Program-made: the position numbers and the translations under genes
Part shown: in pieces, positions 60,947 to 64,000 of the stretch
How the letters are laid out: the number at the start of each line of letters is the position of its first letter
Numbering within the stretch: position 1 is the first letter of the stretch
Notes under the pieces: model-generated
Told to the model about the DNA's origin: nothing
Databases searched by the model: none
The model's input: only the letters and a program-made list of their open reading frames with translations
DNA from: Pedobacter yulinensis
GTDB taxonomy: Bacteria > Bacteroidota > Bacteroidia > Sphingobacteriales > Sphingobacteriaceae
Assembly: GCF_003029735.1 (NCBI RefSeq)
Contig: NZ_KZ686268.1
Location: 1-64,000, forward strand
Reading direction: 5' to 3'
Length of the DNA stretch: 64,000 nucleotides

Positions 60947-61987
60947 TCAGATCAACGCAGCAGTATATTGTTTCAGGAACCGGACGTCATTCTCAGAGAA
61001 CAGGCGCAGGTCGCGTATCACGAACTTGAGGTTCGCAATGCGCTCGATTCCCATACCAAATGCAAAGCCACTGTATTTTTTGCTGTCTATGCCGCAGTTC
61101 TCCAACACATTTGGGTCAACCATACCGCAACCAAGAATTTCGACCCAGCCGCTCTGTTTACACAACTGGCAGCCGCTTCCTTTACAGATTGTACAGGAAA
61201 TATCCATCTCTGCAGAAGGTTCAGTGAACGGGAAATACGAAGGGCGGAAACGCACTTTTGTACCCTCGCCGAAAAGCTCCTGTACAAAATAAAACAGGGT
61301 CTGTTTCAGGTCGGCAAATGAGACATTCTCGTCAACATAAAGGCCTTCTATCTGGTGGAAAAAACAATGCGCACGAGCAGAAATTGCCTCATTCCGGTAA
61401 ACCCGGCCCGGCATGATGGCCCTGAAAGGCGGCTTGCCCTGTTCCATCATGCGCACCTGTACGGAAGACGTATGTGTGCGCAAGGCAATATCCCCGTTTT
61501 CTCCGCCCTTGCGGATAAAAAATGTGTCCTGCATATCGCGGGCAGGATGCTCTTCCGGAAAATTGAGTGCGGAGAAATTGTGCCAGTCGTCTTCAATTTC
61601 GGGACCTTCTTCAATGGTGAAACCAAGTCTTCCGAAAATGCCGGTAATTTCGCGGCGAACAAGGGCGAGCGGATGGCGGGAGCCCAGTGTAAAGCCTTCA
61701 CCCGGCAGGGTAAGATCGGCATCTGTTTTTACAGCGTGTGGCGCCGGGGCAGCCAGCGCTTCTTTGAGCTGCTGGTGTTTACCTTCAGCAAGCTGTTTGA
61801 ATTCATTAAGCACTTTACCAAGAACCCTTTTTTCTTCAGGTCCGACCTGTTTAAATGCATCGAACAGATCTTTAACGATGCCTTTGGTACCCAGGTACTT
61901 GATACGGAATTGTTCCAGCGCTTCTGCATTGTCGGTGCTGAAAGCCTGGATATCTGCGCTGTGCTGGTTGATCTGCTCTTGTAACAT
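60947..61987 (-). CDS. pheS: phenylalanyl-tRNA synthetase alpha subunit
   Basis: The 346-residue subunit has an N-terminal coiled coil (QEQINQHSADI), the class II motif 2 GRVYRNEAISARAHCFFHQIEGL near 210-232, and motif 3 GFAFGMGIERIANLKFVIRDLR near 310-330. The zinc-like CTICKGSGCQLCKQSGWVEI near 275-295 is an insertion seen in Bacteroidota PheS. It charges tRNA-Phe with PheT, which is not in the window. I chose ATG 61987; longer forms run into the neighbouring region. A -7 box ends 4 bases before this ATG. Confidence 0.95.
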   Translation of the reverse strand: MLQEQINQHSADIQAFSTDNAEALEQFRIKYLGTKGIVKDLFDAFKQVGPEEKRVLGKVLNEFKQLAEGKHQQLKEALAAPAPHAVKTDADLTLPGEGFTLGSRHPLALVRREITGIFGRLGFTIEEGPEIEDDWHNFSALNFPEEHPARDMQDTFFIRKGGENGDIALRTHTSSVQVRMMEQGKPPFRAIMPGRVYRNEAISARAHCFFHQIEGLYVDENVSFADLKQTLFYFVQELFGEGTKVRFRPSYFPFTEPSAEMDISCTICKGSGCQLCKQSGWVEILGCGMVDPNVLENCGIDSKKYSGFAFGMGIERIANLKFVIRDLRLFSENDVRFLKQYTAALI

Positions 61988-61991
61988 CCTG

Positions 61992-61999
61992 CAAATATA
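61992..61999 (-). promoter_or_regulatory. -7 element 4 bases upstream of pheS
   Basis: Minus-strand TATATTTG is a full match to TAnnTTTG and ends 4 bases before the pheS ATG, so transcription would start at or just before the start codon (leaderless). No -33 TTG is clear at the best distance. Confidence 0.4.
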
Positions 62000-62115
62000 C
62001 GGCATAATCTCGGCAAATTTTAGCGTTTGCCGGTTCAAATACCACTTCAAAAGCTGCAAAATGAAACAATGGGCTGCAGCCAGGCTCAAACCAGACCGGC
62101 TGCAACCCTTCCTGA

Positions 62116-63303
62116 TTAAATTACGCCAAGTTCCTTGCCTACCTTTGTAAAGGCGGCAATGGCCTTGTCGAGGTGGTGCTGCTCATGCGCGGCCGAAAGC
62201 TGTACGCGTATGCGCGCCTTGCCCTGCGGTACAACCGGGTAATAGAACCCGATTACATAGATCCCTTCTTCAAGCATCCTGGCTGCAAATTGCTGTGAAA
62301 GTTTGGCGTCGTACAACATGACCGGAACAATGGGGTGTACACCTGGCTGGATATCAAAACCCGCAGCCGTCATTTTTTCCCGGAAATAACGGGTATTGTG
62401 CTCAAGCTTGTCGCGCAGTTCTGTTGTCTCACTGAGCATATCAAGAACAGCTACCGAGGCGCCTGCAATAGCCGGTGCCAGCGTGTTGGAGAACAAATAA
62501 GGACGCGAGCGCTGGCGCAGCATATCTATTATTTCTTTTCTGCCGGATGTGAATCCGCCTGAAGCGCCACCCAATGCCTTTCCAAGCGTTCCGGTAATGA
62601 TGTCTATCCTTCCCATAACGCCGCAATGTTCGTGTGTGCCGCGGCCGGTTTTTCCCATGAAACCAGAGCAATGCGATTCATCGATCATCACCAGTGCCTC
62701 GTACTGGTCTGCCAGGTCGCAGATCTTATCAAGCTGCGCTACCGTGCCATCCATAGAAAACGCACCATCAGTTACAATGATGCGGTGCCGCGCGTCTTTA
62801 GCAGCCTGCAGCTGCGCCTCGAGGTCGGCCATGTTGTTGTGTTTATAACGAAACCGTTTGGCCTTGCATAAACGAACACCGTCAATAATTGATGCATGGT
62901 TCAGTTCGTCTGAAATAATGGCATCCTGATCGTTAAAAAGCGGTTCAAAAACGCCGCCGTTGGCATCGAAGGCCGCGGCATAAAGAATGGTATCTTCGGT
63001 ACCCAGAAATCCGGAGAGTTTTGATTCCAGTTCTTTGTGAACGTCCTGCGTTCCGCAAATGAAACGCACCGACGACATGCCGTAGCCATATTGGTCAATG
63101 GCAGCCTTGGCTGCTTCCAGTACTTTCGGATGGGAAGAAAGACCCAGGTAGTTGTTGGCACAAAAATTAACAACCTCAGCACCGGTGCTGACCCTGATGT
63201 CTGCACCCTGAGGGGTGGTAATGATCCGCTCGCGCTTGTACAAGCCGGCCTTTTCTATTTCTTCCAGTTCCTGTTGCAGAACGGGTTGCAATGTTTTATA
63301 CAT
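62116..63303 (-). CDS. kbl: glycine C-acetyltransferase (2-amino-3-ketobutyrate CoA ligase)
   Basis: The 395-residue PLP enzyme shows [16 protein letters not shown] near 48-62, [16 protein letters not shown] near 80-95, [25 protein letters not shown] near 131-155, and the PLP lysine in [15 protein letters not shown] near 240. These match Kbl closely from end to end, better than serine palmitoyltransferase, which shares the fold. It cleaves 2-amino-3-ketobutyrate with CoA to glycine and acetyl-CoA in threonine breakdown. The usual partner tdh is not adjacent. A -7 box TACCTTTG lies 30 bases upstream. Confidence 0.93.
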   Translation of the reverse strand: MYKTLQPVLQQELEEIEKAGLYKRERIITTPQGADIRVSTGAEVVNFCANNYLGLSSHPKVLEAAKAAIDQYGYGMSSVRFICGTQDVHKELESKLSGFLGTEDTILYAAAFDANGGVFEPLFNDQDAIISDELNHASIIDGVRLCKAKRFRYKHNNMADLEAQLQAAKDARHRIIVTDGAFSMDGTVAQLDKICDLADQYEALVMIDESHCSGFMGKTGRGTHEHCGVMGRIDIITGTLGKALGGASGGFTSGRKEIIDMLRQRSRPYLFSNTLAPAIAGASVAVLDMLSETTELRDKLEHNTRYFREKMTAAGFDIQPGVHPIVPVMLYDAKLSQQFAARMLEEGIYVIGFYYPVVPQGKARIRVQLSAAHEQHHLDKAIAAFTKVGKELGVI

Positions 63304-63333
63304 AGTGAATGTTTATGAGTAAAGACTTGCAAC

Positions 63334-63341
63334 CAAAGGTA
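63334..63341 (-). promoter_or_regulatory. -7 element of kbl
   Basis: Minus-strand TACCTTTG matches TAnnTTTG and lies 30 bases upstream of the kbl ATG. Confidence 0.5.
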
Positions 63342-63443
63342 TAAAAATATCATCTACTCAATATCAGAAAGCGGGTCCTGCCCTTAACAAACTTTAACTT
63401 ATCGGCCGTGTTTTCTGTGAGAACAAATCCGATCTTTGGTGCC

Positions 63444-64000
63444 ATGAACAAACTATACGCCTCAATTTTGCTTTTTTTTATTTGCACAAACGTTTCAGCA
63501 CAATCATTCAAACTTTCAGGGCAAATCAAAGACGAAAAAAACGATGCGGTCGCCTTTACATCGGTTTACATAAAAAATACAAGTACCGGCACCTCTGCAA
63601 ATGCAGAAGGGCACTACCAGTTGCCCGTGAGCGCCGGCAAACATGTCGTTTTATTCCGCGCAGTCGGCTACAAACCGCTTGAAAAGATTGTCGAGCTTTC
63701 CGGTGATCTGACGCTTTCGGTTACCCTTGTTCCCGAAGCCTTTGACCTGGGCAGCGTCAGCATCAGCGCCAATGCCGAGGACCCAGCGTATGGCATCATC
63801 CGCAAGGCGATAAGAAACAGAAAAAAGAACAGGGATGAACTCTACGAATACAGCTGTTCAGTTTATATAAAAGGTGTACAGAAACTGGTTGGCGCGCCGA
63901 AAAAATTTTTCGGCAGGGACATCCAAAAAGTGCTCGAACTGGATACCAACCGCAAAGGCATCATTTACCAGAGCGAATCTGAATCAAAATTCAACTTCCG
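63444..64000 (+). CDS. carboxypeptidase-regulatory/DUF5686-type protein, cut by window edge
   Basis: This frame is open from ATG 63444 to the window end (185 codons) and is not closed. It has a signal peptide (LLFFICTNVSAQ), a CarboxypepD_reg domain (SGQIKDEKNDAVAFTSVYIKNTSTGTSANAEGHYQLP to VTLVPEAFDLGSVSISA, about 22-108), and then PAYGIIRKAIRNRKKNRDELYEYSCSVYIKG, the start of a DUF5686 domain. Full members continue for about 600-650 more residues with an outer-membrane barrel. It is divergent from kbl. Confidence 0.85.
   Translation, partial: MNKLYASILLFFICTNVSAQSFKLSGQIKDEKNDAVAFTSVYIKNTSTGTSANAEGHYQLPVSAGKHVVLFRAVGYKPLEKIVELSGDLTLSVTLVPEAFDLGSVSISANAEDPAYGIIRKAIRNRKKNRDELYEYSCSVYIKGVQKLVGAPKKFFGRDIQKVLELDTNRKGIIYQSESESKFNF

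Noticed and set aside
62116..63303. Serine palmitoyltransferase in place of kbl
   Set aside because: The product follows glycine C-acetyltransferase motifs along the whole length, including the [12 protein letters not shown] and [12 protein letters not shown] stretches, so the sphingolipid enzyme was dropped.
1..64000. CRISPR arrays, insertion sequences, prophage or toxin-antitoxin genes
   Set aside because: No regularly spaced repeats, transposase, integrase, phage structural gene or antitoxin-like small gene pair was seen anywhere in the window.

Overview
The window reads as chromosomal DNA of a Bacteroidota bacterium, most likely of the Sphingobacteriaceae type. The signs are TAnnTTTG-type -7 promoter elements, few Shine-Dalgarno sequences, DUF2723, DUF5777 and DUF5686-type proteins, a TonB-linked outer-membrane beta-barrel receptor, LytS/LytTR pairs, large hybrid kinases, and long L25/CTC. 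Genes are dense and mostly core metabolic or envelope functions. I see no prophage, insertion sequence, CRISPR array or plasmid gene. The species cannot be fixed because no 16S gene lies inside the window.

Layout. 1-620: two tandem strong promoters read leftward out of the window, possibly for an rRNA operon. 0.6-9.6 kb: an rRNA methyltransferase; a cytochrome c lipoprotein/YceI/DUF5777 trio; CoA-binding, DinB and FAD-dehydrogenase genes; a LemA/TPM envelope set; a Nudix hydrolase. 9.6-16.5 kb: a Tricorn-type protease, a structured non-coding gap, dnaA with DnaA boxes upstream, and a B12-domain-less acyl-CoA mutase. 16.6-25.3 kb: an A-type Fe-S carrier, a MacB-type permease, a nucleotide-sugar run (ugd, UDP-xylose synthase type, galE, unknown gene, rfbB), the Kdo transferase waaA, then gntK and a HAD phosphatase. 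25.8-30.8 kb: hemH, then a carotenoid cluster (crtW, ispH, cruF, GT2 glycosyltransferase, acyltransferase) that fits an acylated glycosyl keto-carotenoid. 30.9-36.7 kb: an M1 peptidase, a secreted protein of unknown function, an ArsC-like protein and a beta-barrel receptor.

36.7-45.2 kb is a signalling island: a LytS/LytTR pair divergent from the receptor, then a CHASE3-GAF hybrid kinase with three receivers, a lone CheR, and a second hybrid kinase. The receptor/lytS intergenic region holds four copies of a 12-bp motif, as two oppositely oriented pairs each with a 21-bp repeat period and each about 25 bp from a putative -7 box. This is the layout expected of LytTR operators.

45.2-64 kb: pth, rplY and prs; a tRNA-Gln; a very large DUF2723 membrane protein; accA; a lamin-tail surface protein; asd, a PBP4-type dacB and lgt; a DUF6807 protein; an SDR oxidoreductase; a TetR regulator with a Rieske-like lipoprotein that lacks the iron-sulfur ligands; pheS and kbl; and the start of a DUF5686-type protein cut by the right edge.

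The most interesting non-ordinary features are the paired LytTR-like operators, the nested base-pairing gap beside dnaA, the keto-carotenoid acyl-glycoside cluster, and the CheR-containing kinase cluster that lacks CheB.
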